Shown here piece after piece: positions 12,486 to 26,248 of a stretch of 64,000 nucleotides of DNA. The notes below the pieces were generated by a model. It saw only the letters and a program-made list of their open reading frames with translations, was not told where the DNA came from and made no database searches. The position numbers and the translations under genes were made by a program. The DNA lies in NCBI RefSeq assembly GCF_033473495.1, contig NC_088943.1, positions 1,158,001-1,222,000 on the forward strand. The letters run 5' to 3'. How positions within the stretch are numbered: position 1 is the first letter of the stretch; each line of letters starts with the position of its first letter. This DNA is from Cercospora beticola. Taxonomy: Eukaryota > Ascomycota > Dothideomycetes > Mycosphaerellales > Mycosphaerellaceae.

Positions 12486-13741
12486 GTGGAAGAGTTGTTC
12501 AGAACTTCAGGTTGGTGACATGGATGTCAAGATTGTGGTCTGTGGGCGAGAGGTCGCGAGAAGTCGCGGATGGCAGAACGGCAAGTAGGAAACTACGCGC
12601 ACTTTGGGATCGCTCTCGTGAACTTGTTTCGGTAGGTGCCTCTCTTGTCGAGACAGAGTGCTTTGACTACGCTTCACAAGACGGAGACACGTGCAGTGGA
12701 GTACGGAGTCTGGTTTCTGTATGGGTCTTCAGCAGCGAGGATGTTCTTCGCATTTCCTGTTGTTCTTGCCAATACGACGTTTGTGATTGTAATTGATATC
12801 GGAAAGAGGACCACGCGACACGCCGTGAACGAGGCAAGAGGCCAGATCGCGGGGAGCAGCAGCAGTGCTTGCTTGACATGGTCACGACAAGTAATAATAA
12901 GTTTGTCCTGCAATTCACATGCAGCAACGGCCGGGGCAACGTGAAAAGGTTGCGCTTAAACTTCGTTGCCATGGCGCGATCTGTGTCAGGTTCAATGCTT
13001 GGCATGAGCTTTGTTTGTCGACCGTCAGGTGACGAACAGAAACAATCGATCAGATAGCAGATCACAGAGGGATTGTATGTCCTTCTGCTTCTCGAAATCA
13101 CCCAAGCATTGCATTTCCTCTCAACTTTGGACTATGGAAGCCGCCTTCATGGCCAGATCTTCCATCGGGTATGTGTTACAGCATCCGTCGGACGGGGAGG
13201 ACATGCACATGCACTAGTGGTGTTGCCTACAGGGTGGGTCCTGCAATACATACGATATAGATTCGTATATACTGCGGTTTTGACCCTCTAGCTTATATAT
13301 ACTATAAATGTAATGTAAGTGACGCAGCGACGGCGAGGTAGAATATCGCGAGAGTTCGAAGATTCTAATTCCCGGCTTCTGCGAACATATATACTTTTAA
13401 TCTCTATAGTCGAATTGCCCTATACTTATGCGTTTGCAGGGCACTACGCAGGCGCAAAGGTAGAAGATAACTATTACCCGCGCTCGATATCTCTAGTTGG
13501 TTTAGCGGCGGAAGTATACTGATGGGTATATAGTTCTAGTTATACAGTATATACGGCCCAAATCCTTAATCTACGGTAGATCAACACCACTAACATGCAC
13601 ATGAAAGCGGCCTGCATTGCCGGCAGCTGCAACTTGTGTTACAGTGACCCTGTCAGAGACCGGATCGATTCCGAATACTATCGTACACTCATACAACTTT
13701 TCTAAAAGCACGTCCTGTCTGCCGTATAGTCCCCCCTCACA
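12486..13741. other. Intergenic, including a TA-rich island at about 13230-13600
   Basis: The first 700 bases hold only short unconvincing ORFs. From about 13230 to 13600 the composition turns TA-rich, with many TATATA/CTATA words, unlike the rest of the window; see the separate repeat entry. No gene recognised. Confidence 0.6.
13264..13555. repeat. TA-rich island bounded by an 11-bp inverted repeat, possible decayed mobile element
   Basis: The word CGTATATACTG at 13264-13274 recurs as its exact reverse complement at 13545-13555, enclosing about 290 bp of TA-rich, ORF-less DNA. Size and termini resemble a miniature inverted-repeat element or a mutated transposon scrap. The repeat is short and made of TATA words, so chance is a real alternative. 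No target duplication was identified. Confidence 0.3.
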
Positions 13742-16309
13742 CTATATCACTTTCGGCTTCGAATGAATCGGAACATTCTCGAAATTGTGATCCCAATGCA
13801 GTCGTCCATCCTCATCGATCTCTGCAGCCTCATTCGTCGTCGTAATTCCCTCTTTCTCGTTATGCTCGATCTCTTGCTTCGAGATACCATACTTGTCACT
13901 CGGGATCCAGAGCTTCGGTGTCTTGGACGTGAAAGCAGGGTCGGTATAGGCCTTCTGGGTATCCTCGTCACTCAATGCGTATGACTCGCCTTCTGTCCCA
14001 TCATCTTCTCGAAGCCAGGAACGCATTTGCTCTCGAGATGATGCGACAATCGAATCGAAGAAGTCGCTCAACCACCTGGGCAAAGGACCCGGCAATTTAT
14101 TGAGCCCGAGGCGGCGACCGTGCGATGCAGCATGCAATGCAGCCTCGTCATTGGGATCAATGCCGTCTTCTTCTGCTAGAAGTGGGACTTCCATCTCCTG
14201 CCACTTGTCCACGCCCAGGTATAGCTCCAGAGGCCGAAGTGCTCTGTCGAGAGCCAGATTTGCCACAGCTGTGATGACGAGTAGCACGACCATTAATGCA
14301 GTCTGAACGCTAGCTTTTCTAGCACCAAAGAGACCGATCAAGGACAATTCAGCCAGATATATACCTGTTGGCATCTGCTGCAGAGCTCGTTTGTATGCCT
14401 CGCCCTTCGTATCAATCTTGGTCTGTCTCACGTAGAGCAAATTGTACTTGTAGCTGAAGTAGAACAGTGCTACGCCGATTGCTGCAAACCCAATGATAAG
14501 AGGTTGTATGCACGCATAAGCCGTTGCAATGATCAAGAAATTGGTAAATTTGGGAAGCCAGGCCGCCCAAGGTGTGCCGCGCATCTGAGCATAAGTCTGA
14601 AACTTCTCTCGTGGCGTCTTGTTCCAGACGTACTCATAGAATAGGTACTCGAGAAGTTCGGAGTAATCCAGCAGGTTGCTCGCGGCACTTGTGGTGCCTT
14701 GCAGGATGAAGTACGTCAAATAGAAGTTGGACGCTTTTGGAAGACTTGAGGCAAGCAGGTCAGGCGCTGATCGTGGATCCTTTGCGATCTTGGTCGCGAC
14801 TGCCGCAGCACCTGAGGAGAATGTAGTCACCAAGAAAACCTGGACCACCTGGAACACCATGAACCAAGCCTGAGTCTTCAGCTCTGCCTGTGGTATAGTG
14901 GGCTCGCCAGATAGCTTGGCGATGTGTCTGAACAGCTTCGGAACGTAGGATACAAACCAACTGACCACAGCAGGAGGAATGAAACCGACCAGGAGTCCCA
15001 GAATCCAGTCTGGCAAGTCATTGAGAAAGTTCAAGAATTTGACCTTGTCAGCAAGCTCTCTGACGTTGCTGAGTGTTCCCACAAGACCAATTGGAATGGC
15101 AAAGAAGATGGTGAATACAATTACGAACACCAGACCGAGAGATGCTTTGCTGAGGCGGTTGGCGACTGGCAGTTGCACATTCTGCCACAGAACCTCTTTC
15201 GGCTGCACAGCCAGGTAACGGTCTTGAATTGGCAACTGCTTGTGAAAGCGGATTTGCTGGAATGCTCGATGTGCTGCCTCTTGGCTGGCGAATGATACGA
15301 AGACCGCACCCTCGCCAGGAATATTCCTGCTCGGCGCAGCACGAACGGCCTTGATGCGTCCTTCGAGGTGAAGCAGCTTCTCCCTCGCGGACTCAATACG
15401 ATCGACCTTCTGGCCGACCACCAATGGTTTTCTGGTAGTCGGGCGATGCTTCATCTGAGAGTGGCCGTTTCCATTCTCCACAGATGAATCGGACTGTGGC
15501 GCAGTCCTGGCACCGCTCTTCTGAGCTTTCGTGTTCTTCAGAATGAAGTCGTACTGCGCGCTTTCCAACTCCTCTACAGCAGCACTTCGTTCTTCGATCA
15601 ATTTTGGCAGATCTCCAGTGTCTTTGACAGGCCAAGAGTGCTTAGCTTCCTCGCCAAAGTATTCGTTTAAATTTTCCTGCAAAAGTGCGTCCTGTGGAAC
15701 ATTCAGGAATAGCACTGTCTTTGCTGACAGCCTTGAAGAGTAAGGTTCATTCAGGTAGGCTGCCTGCCTGATTCCAATGAGTCTCAGTCTTTCGTAGATA
15801 ATTGCCAGAAAAATCCCGATGAACAGGGTCCATGCCACAACCGTGTGTGCCCAAAGGTGTGAGTTCTTCGCAATGTTACTGAAGCTGATCCGATCCAGTT
15901 GACTCGCATTCCCTCCTCCAGTGGCGTTGATCGGGAACAAAATCGGCCATGTCAAACATGATCCTGCAACACAGACCACGATGATGAACTTCAGGAATCG
16001 CAGAAACAAGTACGCATCAAGCGAATTGTGCTTCAAGACGAATTTGTCCGTAAGCCGACGAAAGTCGTGAAGCCATGACTTGCCATCTGCATGAGAAGCT
16101 GGCGTGCGGTCTTTCTCCGGAATGGTTCCCAAGTACGTTCGTGGCGCGAAAGTCTTCCTGAAGTAGTTTCGGATGAATGTGAAGATGATCAGGTAGATGA
16201 CAGAGATGACGAAAGTCGGGATGAAAGCTCCTAGAATCGCATCAAAGGACGTCGAGCCCTCTCTTCGGTTCTTGCCGTAGCCATCGTCTTTGAGGATGGT
16301 GAAGTCCAT
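13742..16309 (-). CDS. Csc1/Phm7-like OSCA/TMEM63 family ion channel
   Basis: Single-exon protein of 855 aa. This family forms osmosensitive or mechanosensitive calcium-permeable channels in plasma or organelle membranes. The order of segments fits: a first membrane helix near residues 27-48; two further helices (around 108-128 and 155-175); a cytosolic PHM7-type domain (about 190-370) with the VFVSFASQEAAHRAFQ RNA-recognition-like fold; then a core of about seven to eight helices (roughly 385-690) including the FFAIPIGLVGTLSNV and LPDWILGLLVGFIPP pore-region segments; and a hydrophilic acidic C-terminus. Length matches fungal relatives. It is similar to Rsn1/Phm7 as well as Csc1, so paralogue assignment within the family is uncertain. 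Confidence 0.9.
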   Translation of the reverse strand: MDFTILKDDGYGKNRREGSTSFDAILGAFIPTFVISVIYLIIFTFIRNYFRKTFAPRTYLGTIPEKDRTPASHADGKSWLHDFRRLTDKFVLKHNSLDAYLFLRFLKFIIVVCVAGSCLTWPILFPINATGGGNASQLDRISFSNIAKNSHLWAHTVVAWTLFIGIFLAIIYERLRLIGIRQAAYLNEPYSSRLSAKTVLFLNVPQDALLQENLNEYFGEEAKHSWPVKDTGDLPKLIEERSAAVEELESAQYDFILKNTKAQKSGARTAPQSDSSVENGNGHSQMKHRPTTRKPLVVGQKVDRIESAREKLLHLEGRIKAVRAAPSRNIPGEGAVFVSFASQEAAHRAFQQIRFHKQLPIQDRYLAVQPKEVLWQNVQLPVANRLSKASLGLVFVIVFTIFFAIPIGLVGTLSNVRELADKVKFLNFLNDLPDWILGLLVGFIPPAVVSWFVSYVPKLFRHIAKLSGEPTIPQAELKTQAWFMVFQVVQVFLVTTFSSGAAAVATKIAKDPRSAPDLLASSLPKASNFYLTYFILQGTTSAASNLLDYSELLEYLFYEYVWNKTPREKFQTYAQMRGTPWAAWLPKFTNFLIIATAYACIQPLIIGFAAIGVALFYFSYKYNLLYVRQTKIDTKGEAYKRALQQMPTGIYLAELSLIGLFGARKASVQTALMVVLLVITAVANLALDRALRPLELYLGVDKWQEMEVPLLAEEDGIDPNDEAALHAASHGRRLGLNKLPGPLPRWLSDFFDSIVASSREQMRSWLREDDGTEGESYALSDEDTQKAYTDPAFTSKTPKLWIPSDKYGISKQEIEHNEKEGITTTNEAAEIDEDGRLHWDHNFENVPIHSKPKVI

Positions 16310-17205
16310 GGGTGGAAGCTGTGGCGGCTAGGGCCCCAGGCGCCGCTCCTGTTTCCAATCCTGGCTGCTTCTGGGGTCTAGACGACGTTGGTGTTGGATG
16401 TCAAAACGCTCTCACAATGCCCATCTGAAGCTCTGTCAAGCTCTGCAGAGCATTTGAGATTTCTGGGTGAACTTGTCGATGTGAAAGAGCAGAAACAAGT
16501 TGTTCGATCCTACCGTCCTCCAGCCACGAGATCCGGAAGTCCAAGAATGCACGAAGAGTGATGTCAGGGCAGGCGATCAGCCTTGGCGGAATCCCTCACC
16601 TGTGCCGCTCGTGTTTTCTGCACAAGTGATCGGTGTGTTCAGTTGAGATCGAAAAATGTCATGTGGTAGGCATTATGTTCACGATCATGCAGCTGAAGTA
16701 CTGAGAAAAAGCAGCAGCTACGACCGGAGACTGGCCGGAAAGCTGAATGATGCTCCATAACCAACACATGCACGTGTCTGAGCAGTCGCGCTAAATCACG
16801 ACACGGAAAACGGCATTTACCTATTGGAGTGCATGCTGTTTCCTGTACGGTGAAGTCTGACTTAGTGCCGTCTCTTTGCCAGAGGCTAATACAGCTGTGG
16901 TTCGGTTGCAGTCAATCATCTTCAAAGCTGAGGAAGGCGTTACGATCCAGCGCGATGGTGTGTGACGAACCGAGACACTACTGATTTTCGTCAGTCTTGT
17001 AGCACTGCTCCTGCTCTGGTACATCTCGTTGGGTGAAATACGCCGCGCGGGTATAGAATGCTGTGTGAATGGTGGTAGCATTCCAACTACTCCTTGATAT
17101 AGTACAGTGGTCTCGCGAAGCGCTCTATCATTGCTCGGCCTTGTCCTCGTAACGCCATGCTCAATGACAGATTATGCAGAGTCATCACTATGTTCTTCAA
17201 TGCCT
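16310..17205. other. Intergenic, upstream of the Csc1-like gene and downstream of RPT4
   Basis: The 5' region of the channel gene and the 3' flank of RPT4. Only a short unconvincing ORF (16821-17081) is present. Nothing else recognised. Confidence 0.55.
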
Positions 17206-18493
17206 TTACAACTTCTGGTACTCCAGCTTGCCTGTCAAACATGTTAGCACTAGTCAAAGAGGTCGTAGAGTAGCGGCGACGCCAGTGTGTCTTACCTTCT
17301 AGCTTCTTGCTCTCGGCGACCTTTCGTACTGCTTTGTTGAAATCGTCCTGGTTCACGGATTCCCTGTAATCCTTAATGGCGAATAGCCCAGCCTCTGTCA
17401 CCACGTTCCTCAAATCTGCTCCGTTGAGCCCGTCGCTCATCTTCACCACTGATTCGAAGTCGATCTCTCCCTCCTTCTGCACGCTTGAAGCATGAATTTT
17501 GAGCACCTCCAATCGTCCAGCCTCGTTCGGCAGTGGGATCTCAATCTTCCTGTCCAACCGACCAGCACGTAGAAGCGCTGGATCGAGGGTATCTGGCCTG
17601 TTGGTCGCCATGATGATCTTTGTCTTTCCCAAATAGTCGAATCCATCAAGCTGGTTGAGTAACTCCATCAATGTACGCTGAATCTCACGATCGGCACTGG
17701 TTCCCTCGCTGAATCGCCGCCCACCAATAGCATCGATTTCGTCCATGAAAATGATACAGGGCTCGTGTTCTTTGGCATAACCGAACATTTCGCGAATGAG
17801 GCGGGCGGATTCTCCGATGTATTTATCGACGATGGCGGACGAAACGACTACGCGTTACGTTAGCAGTGAATGACAATGCGAGGTTGCGGAGTGCATACCT
17901 TTGAGGAAATTCGTCTCGAGCGAGCTGGCAACAGCACGCGCGAGGAGTGTCTTGCCAGTTCCGGGAGGACCGTACAGCAGCACGCCCTTCGGCGGCTTGA
18001 TGCCAACCCGCAAGAAGAGCTCCGGATTCTTCAGTGGTAGCTCGATGACTTCTCGCAGCTCTCTGATCTGGTCGTTCAGCCCACCGATACCCGCAAATGA
18101 TACCTGTCCTGGATCCTCGAGCGACATGTTGTACACCAACGGATCGACCTCCCGGGGAAGCATGCGCATGATTGTGAGAGTGGTCATGTCCAGCGCAACG
18201 CGTGTACCCTGCTTCAACTTCACCTTGTCGACTTTTGATCTGCATCCGACAACATATCGAGGCCCTGATGATGCTTTGACGATGAAGCGCTCCTCATCAA
18301 GCTGTTTCAGCACTTCGCCGATGATCTGACCAACACTCTGCAGTGCCTTGATGTTCTCCTCCGATACATCGAAATCTCGTTGTAGGCCTTTGATTTCTAA
18401 TCGTAGCGCCTTGAGCTTCGCCTCCCACTCCCTCGATTCGAGAAGTCTGTTCTTGTATTCCTCCAGCGCATGATCTCTCTCTGGGTCCGACAT
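17206..18493 (-). CDS. RPT4: 26S proteasome regulatory ATPase Rpt4
   Basis: Model complement(join(17206..17231, 17296..17847, 17899..18493)), 390 aa. Rpt4 is one of six AAA+ ATPases in the base of the 19S particle; it unfolds substrates and threads them into the 20S core. An N-terminal coiled coil (about residues 8-65) is followed by the OB domain, then the AAA module with Walker A GPPGTGKT, Walker B IIFMDEID and the arginine-finger region [18 protein letters not shown]. The last exon has only 26 nt and restores the family C-terminus (Lys-Leu-Glu-Tyr-Gln-Lys-Leu). Reading straight through that intron would instead give a spurious tail. Donors GTATGC and GTAAGA and branch sites GCTAAC are clear. 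Length equals the family norm. Confidence 0.96.
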
Positions 18494-20879
<2,386 letters not shown>

Positions 20880-22562
20880 GCGGTTTGGTTTTAGCGAAAA
20901 GACTTGACCCTCAGTAAACGCATGAGAGTCGAAAGCAAAGGGCAAAAAGCCAGTGAAATGAAAGTCATGATATACCCAGATTCAAAAATCATTCCTTCCC
21001 AGTCGGCCAAAGTTTCAAGCGTGCCTTCTACCGTCCGGCGTCCTCTGCGGTGGGACTTCAACACGCGGAGCGGGCGTGTCACTTTCGTGACAAAGCGAGC
21101 CTTGGCGTTCGTTTTGCTCATCCTGTTTCCGCGCTTCTAGTTCTTTCTCCTTCAAAACCATCATTCCATCTACAGTAGTCTTCTGATGCATCGCTAGCAT
21201 CTCGATGTCTTGGCCATCCAACCCGCGAGCGTACCCGGCGATCGACAATTGAGCGCATGCCCCGAGTTCTCCCGAAAGAGCTTTCTCTTACTTCATCGCC
21301 TACCTTTGCGATGTCGCTGCGGCATGCCTAGGCATCGAGCTCTGGCGAACAACCAAGACCGTCAAGAGCCGAGCTGATGAGATCATGGCGAGCTGTCCGG
21401 CGTTTTGTCTACGTGTGCTGGCTGGCGTTCGCGGTCTCGGATTTGACGTCAGGTAGACAGGTAAGCAAGTACTGTTCGGGTCGCATGAACGCGAGCCATT
21501 GAACATGAGTCTGGACGTGGGAATCATTGCGACTTTCTTCATTCTGCTTTGTGCGTGCTGCCTTCGGTAGGCCACAGTGTCTTCGAACCTGAGGATGGTT
21601 CTCACATCAGCATCATCATTGATTGCAGGGAGGACTGTCGTTGATCTTTAGGTGGGCGCCGAACAGAAACGCAAACAAGATGAAGATCCAAACGGGAGCG
21701 AATGGGCGCAGTACGATGCGCGTGTCGCTCGTTACATGCCACGCTGGCAGAGATATGCGGAAAGTCAGTGACGAGACCGCCCCATTGGACTCAGTCCACT
21801 GATCCGGGAAGCGGCCGCAGAATACCAATGAGAACGCTCGCGCATACTCTTCTTGGTCTCGAACACGTGCGATGAAGGGGCATTATCTCGTGTCAAAAAA
21901 AGACGAAGGCGTCGTGTGCTCACCCGAGGATCGAGACGGGCTACTTGCGCGCGAGGACCGTCGTTAGGCAGCAGAAAGACCTGCGAATTGAACACGGACG
22001 CGTGCGTAGCCATTAAATTATGGCATTAATCAAGGACCAAGACCCATCGCGCCCCAAGGATCTGATGTCTCGAAGTCGCCAGTACGATCAAGACAGCAAG
22101 GCCCCAAGACTGAGATCGCAGAGGGACGCAAACAAGACTTTGATGAGAACCAGTCTCGAGCCAGTCCAGCTACAATAGAGCGGGAGAGCAGACTCCAGTG
22201 GCATGCTATCTCGCTTGCCGTGTGGTGAGTCTTTGCCACATTGGGCTGTTTGTCGTCGAGCTGCGGAATGGCACAAGCAATTTCCCCAGGAATGTGAACC
22301 GTATCAACACCGCGCGCCGCGAACGGTTGCCGTAGTATAAGGCTGCATACCTCTTGGTCGACCAGGTCGCTTTCGTCTGTCAGCTACTAATTACTGCTTC
22401 CGGTAGATCATCACTCGTTCTGATCTTCCAAGCATTCATACTGCTGGTTCCCACATTCGCTCGCTCTAACTCGACAGTCGTTCGCTCAGCAGATTCTACC
22501 GGTCGCAACATACGTGTCAAGGATCCATCAAATCTACTGATCGTCAACCTCCACACTTCAAG
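20880..22562. other. Intergenic, 1.7 kb, no gene recognised
   Basis: Enolase 3' flank and the upstream region of the GPI protein. All ORFs are under about 110 aa and unlike any family. A pyrimidine-rich stretch close to 22480-22560 probably marks the promoter and leader of the next gene. Confidence 0.55.
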
Positions 22563-23399
22563 ATGAAGGTGCGATCACAAGCTGCCGCCGCAGCGTTGGC
22601 TGTTGCCGGCGTGTCTGCGCAGGCAGGATACCCAGCTGAATCGCCACTCTCATATACCACAGTCACATACAATGACTGCCCAACAGCATCGATCGAGACG
22701 ATGATCACTGTCACCGAAGGTGTCACTGCTACATACTGCCCAAAGTGCCACCACGATGAGTCTTCGGGTGTCCCCACGCCGACAAAGCACACGACTGTCT
22801 ACACTACGGTCTACCAATCTATTTGCGAGACTGGACTTGCTCCAGTGACACACACCATCACCGAGACATGCGACGGTCCAGAGCCTACATGGACCCACGG
22901 TCCAGACTACGTGCCACCAGGATTCACAACTACTGTTAAGGAGTGCCAGGCCTGCAAGGGCGCTATGCCAACGAAGCCTGTCCTGGTGACAGTCACCGAG
23001 CCATGCGATTGCGAGGCTACCAGCGGCACCTCTGTAGGACCCACGCCAACCGGTCCTCCAGGCCAATACCCTCCACCAGGAGGCGACAACGGAGGCGACA
23101 ACGGCAGCACTCCTCCCAAGCCAAGCGGCGGAGACGACTCTGGCAACCCACCACCAGGCGGCAACGTCCCAACTGGCCCAGGCGTCACTGCACCAACTGC
23201 TGCACCATACCCAACGCCTAGCACGACTGTGAAATGCCCTGGACCAGAGTGCGTCGCCACCGGCAGCAGCGGTCTGCCACCTCCAGCTGGCGAGACTGGC
23301 GCCACACCACCACCATACCAGGGTGCTGCCTCATCATACGGCCACTTTGGCTTCGCTGCGCTGTCTATTGTTATTGGCACTTTGGCTTTCGCACTATGA
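22563..23399 (+). CDS. GPI-anchored Ser/Thr/Pro-rich cell-wall protein
   Basis: Single-exon 278-aa protein. Residues 1-19 or so form a signal peptide (MKVRSQAAAAALAVAGVSAQA). The N-terminal half has Thr-rich beta-strand repeats of the form TTVxY/TxTITETC with several cysteines (YCPKCHH, SICETG, TETCDG, KECQACKG, EPCDCEA), as in fungal mucin-like wall proteins. The second half is a Gly/Pro/Thr linker. The C-terminus has small residues (AASSYG) before a hydrophobic tail (FAALSIVIGTLAFAL), the GPI-attachment signature. It is expected at the cell wall or plasma membrane. Adhesion or wall structure is a guess from composition; no catalytic domain is visible. Confidence 0.85.
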   Translation: MKVRSQAAAAALAVAGVSAQAGYPAESPLSYTTVTYNDCPTASIETMITVTEGVTATYCPKCHHDESSGVPTPTKHTTVYTTVYQSICETGLAPVTHTITETCDGPEPTWTHGPDYVPPGFTTTVKECQACKGAMPTKPVLVTVTEPCDCEATSGTSVGPTPTGPPGQYPPPGGDNGGDNGSTPPKPSGGDDSGNPPPGGNVPTGPGVTAPTAAPYPTPSTTVKCPGPECVATGSSGLPPPAGETGATPPPYQGAASSYGHFGFAALSIVIGTLAFAL

Positions 23400-24105
23400 G
23401 TTGGGTGAATTTGGGAACTGCGTAATGGGTAGGTCTACACAATTATCCGCTTTCTACTGCTTCAAACACTAACATCTCTCCAGGCTGTTGACGCTCCACT
23501 TTTTAATGCATCTTGAAACGGGCGGACATGTGAGCTTGGTTGGAGAGACACCGGATGTCACATCGTTACTTTTTGTTGTCGAGCGTGGCTGGCACTCGAA
23601 AGAGTTGAACTCGGGTACGTGGTGATCGAGCAGGCACAAATGGTCCAGAGTCAACAAGGTCCAAATTTTAGCATTTGTTGGTAGTATAGCAAAGCAGAGA
23701 CAAGAAATGGTATTTTTGTTAACAGTTCAACAAGACATGAATCTTTACGGTATCGTCTTACTCGATGACGAATGCTTCGGCTCTCGCTGTCTCGTCTCGT
23801 TGCAGTCGATTGTAAGTCAGACAATGCAATGTCTTTCCTTTCACGCTTCTCTACACTCACGACCCAGACAAAAGAATCTTCTTTGACTTCGTTGAGCATA
23901 CTTGACTCCAAGAATTAAAATCCCATTGTCTGCAAAGATGTCCTTTCACAGCATCAGCAGCAGTATCATCATCAATCGGCACCTGTCTCCTTTGTCTAAA
24001 CTAGCACTCTTCTGTTTCCGGTGCCATTTCACCTACTCTCTTCGCTCCACGCCACTTTCTCAAACTTTTCTCCATTAACACAATTTCACCAACCTAATTG
24101 TAAGT
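23400..24105. other. Intergenic between the GPI protein and the zinc-ribbon-like gene
   Basis: Contains the 3' region of the GPI gene. A GTAGGT...CTCCAG segment at 23429-23484 could be a 3'UTR intron. Pyrimidine-rich leader sequence follows at 23985-24090. No coding signal. Confidence 0.5.
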
Positions 24106-26248
24106 ATGAACTACGAATCACTCGCACGCTGCGACTTGACCGGAAAGCTGATTCTGAACGATCAGCCTGCCTCGCGCCTGGAGCGTGGAGCAGCAGCACC
24201 ACCACCAGCAAAAGCATCGCCTTATTCTCTCGACGAGAGGAACGATATGGATTGGTATTTCTCGGGGTATGAGTATGAGCGTGAGCAGCCACAGCAGCAG
24301 CAGCAGCAACAACCGCAACGACAGTATGTTCAACAGCAACAGCAGCAGTATCAGTATCGTCCTGCAAGCCACGCTCGCACAATTTCAAGCAATGAGTCGC
24401 CTCGGATTCCATACATCTATCGAGACTCCTCGGGCTTCTACCACACAGGCGGAATAGACAGCAGATCGCAAACACCCTTCGAGGCTCCTCGTCCTGTTAG
24501 TCCACCACCGCCAGCATATTCCGAAAGCCCTGGTCTCTGGCCTCCATATCGTGGACCGTTCAACAACAATCTCAACCAAACCAGACCACGAACTCCTCTA
24601 GATCGTCCCGACAGCAGCGGCTCTCATCGAGGTCTCTTACGAGACTTCTTCGGCCGCAGTTCTTCGGAACGCTCTCGCGTACCCGAAGCTACCAGCCCGA
24701 AATATCGCGACGACGACTGGCTAATGTCAGTAAAATCCCAATATGAGCGTCAGTTCCGACGCAGTAAAGAAGAAGAGGATGATTGCCCTCCAACTCCTCC
24801 TCCCAAAGACCTCCGACCTACACCCGCTGAACGCGCAGCTAAGCTTCGAAGAGACAGGGAAAGAGCTTTGCAGAAAGAAAAAGAAACCTCACGTCAAGAT
24901 TTCGCTCCCCGACACCCTCCACCACCACCACCACCAAAATCTCAGACAAAAGCCAAAACCCATACCACAACAAAAGGTGAGGACATCGCTCATTTCTTTT
25001 CTCACACCTTCAAATCCTCAAAACCCTCAAAGTCTCACAACAAAAGAAGAGATTCTGTGGATTCTGATCTGAGTTTCGTAGATGCCGATGCGAGTCAGGG
25101 ACGTCAGAGGTGTTTTGGGTGTCCTTATGCTGCTCCGGTGGAGAGTTTGAGACAGGGGTTGTGTGAGGTTTGCTATCAGCGGAGATTGGAAGGTAAGTTG
25201 CTTCATTATGATATGGTGGATTCTGAGGGTGGGGCGGCGCGGTTCTTTTGAGGGGGGGTATGGGTAATGGTTCCTTCGGGGTGTTGATTGGGCTGCTGAT
25301 ATGGTGAGCTGGACTTGCCTTGGAGGTGGTGAGGAAGGAAAAGGTGTATTGTTGTTGTTCAGAATCCCTATCAAGTTTTCATTTTTGTTTCATTTGTGTC
25401 TGTTTCATCTTTACCATTCGGGAGTGCGTTCGAGAGCTGACTGTGACTAAGGAATTGAAGATCTGCAAGACGACGACGATCATCGCGAAGAAGCAGAAGA
25501 AGACGATGTTAGCCATAGCTCAAGCAGGAGTAGCTCACCTTCAAGGCCTCGCAAAGTGAATGATGAACGGTACATGAAGATTTCTGGTAGCCATACAATG
25601 CGCCGTGTCCGCCGGACATGGTATCACGACCCAGGCAATCCCTTCGCGTTCGTAGATGAGGACAACGAAGCTGATGGGTTGCTTCCCACAACGTCATACG
25701 GCAGTTCTCCGGCTAAGACAGAATCCAGTGGCTTCAATCTTGAACTCAGAGGGCACTTCAACCGTTCGGCAGCAGCCACCGATTCGAGTGGGTTCAATTT
25801 CGAGCTTGAGAATATTGCAAAGCAGAGTTCCACTCCGCATTCACACTTTGCTGACGAGGACGTCATCCATGAGGAGATGGTTCGCAGGCAAAGCAGTCCG
25901 GATGTTGGTATGGAGCGATTCGGTGATAGTCTTGGCCTACCTCTGCATGCTCCAAAGGCACAGAGGACCGGGACGCCTGCTCTGGTCAGATGTCACTCCT
26001 TGAAAGAGGCGGCGTCTTTTGCTTCGAGCACGCCTCCGCCTGAAGAAGTCGAATACATCCCGCCCAGAACGTTTTGGAAGAAAAGTGCTGCGTCCAAAGA
26101 TGTCCGGGAGGCGACTATTCGCGTGGGAGATGCCACAGTCACCAATCACTATGGGTGGTATGATGGCATACTGCAAGAGTATCATACAGATCCTGAGGAG
26201 GCAATACTAGATGATCACATAGTCAACAATAATAGACATGTCACGTAG
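24106..26248 (+). CDS. Uncharacterised Gln/Pro-rich protein with a CxxC-x13-CxxC zinc-ribbon-like motif
   Basis: Proposed model join(24106..25192, 25461..26248), 624 aa. The strong donor GAAG/GTAAGTTG at 25193 and the acceptor at 25459-25460 join two open frames in phase; another in-phase acceptor ends at 25451. The 268-bp intron is long for this window. The N-terminal part is low-complexity, with Gln runs encoded by CAG/CAA near 24290-24350 and Pro-rich patches. A basic coiled stretch lies around residues 240-280 and poly-Pro near 270. Cys336, Cys339, Cys353 and Cys356 form a compact possible zinc site (RCFGCPY...LCEVCYQRR). The second exon begins very acidic, then has the TWYHDPGNPFAFVDEDNEAD segment. 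I do not recognise the family. A GTAAGT at 24100 raises the alternative of a leader intron with translation from ATG 24247. It could also be two genes. Confidence 0.6.

Noticed and set aside
13320..13400. GTTCGAA-type word suggesting a tRNA T-loop
   Set aside because: No matching acceptor stem, anticodon arm or box A; no tRNA structure can be folded there by eye.
17087..17205. Extended C-terminus of RPT4 when the last intron is read through
   Set aside because: Splicing at 17232-17295 restores the conserved Glu-Tyr-Gln-Lys-Leu end, so the read-through tail is not real.
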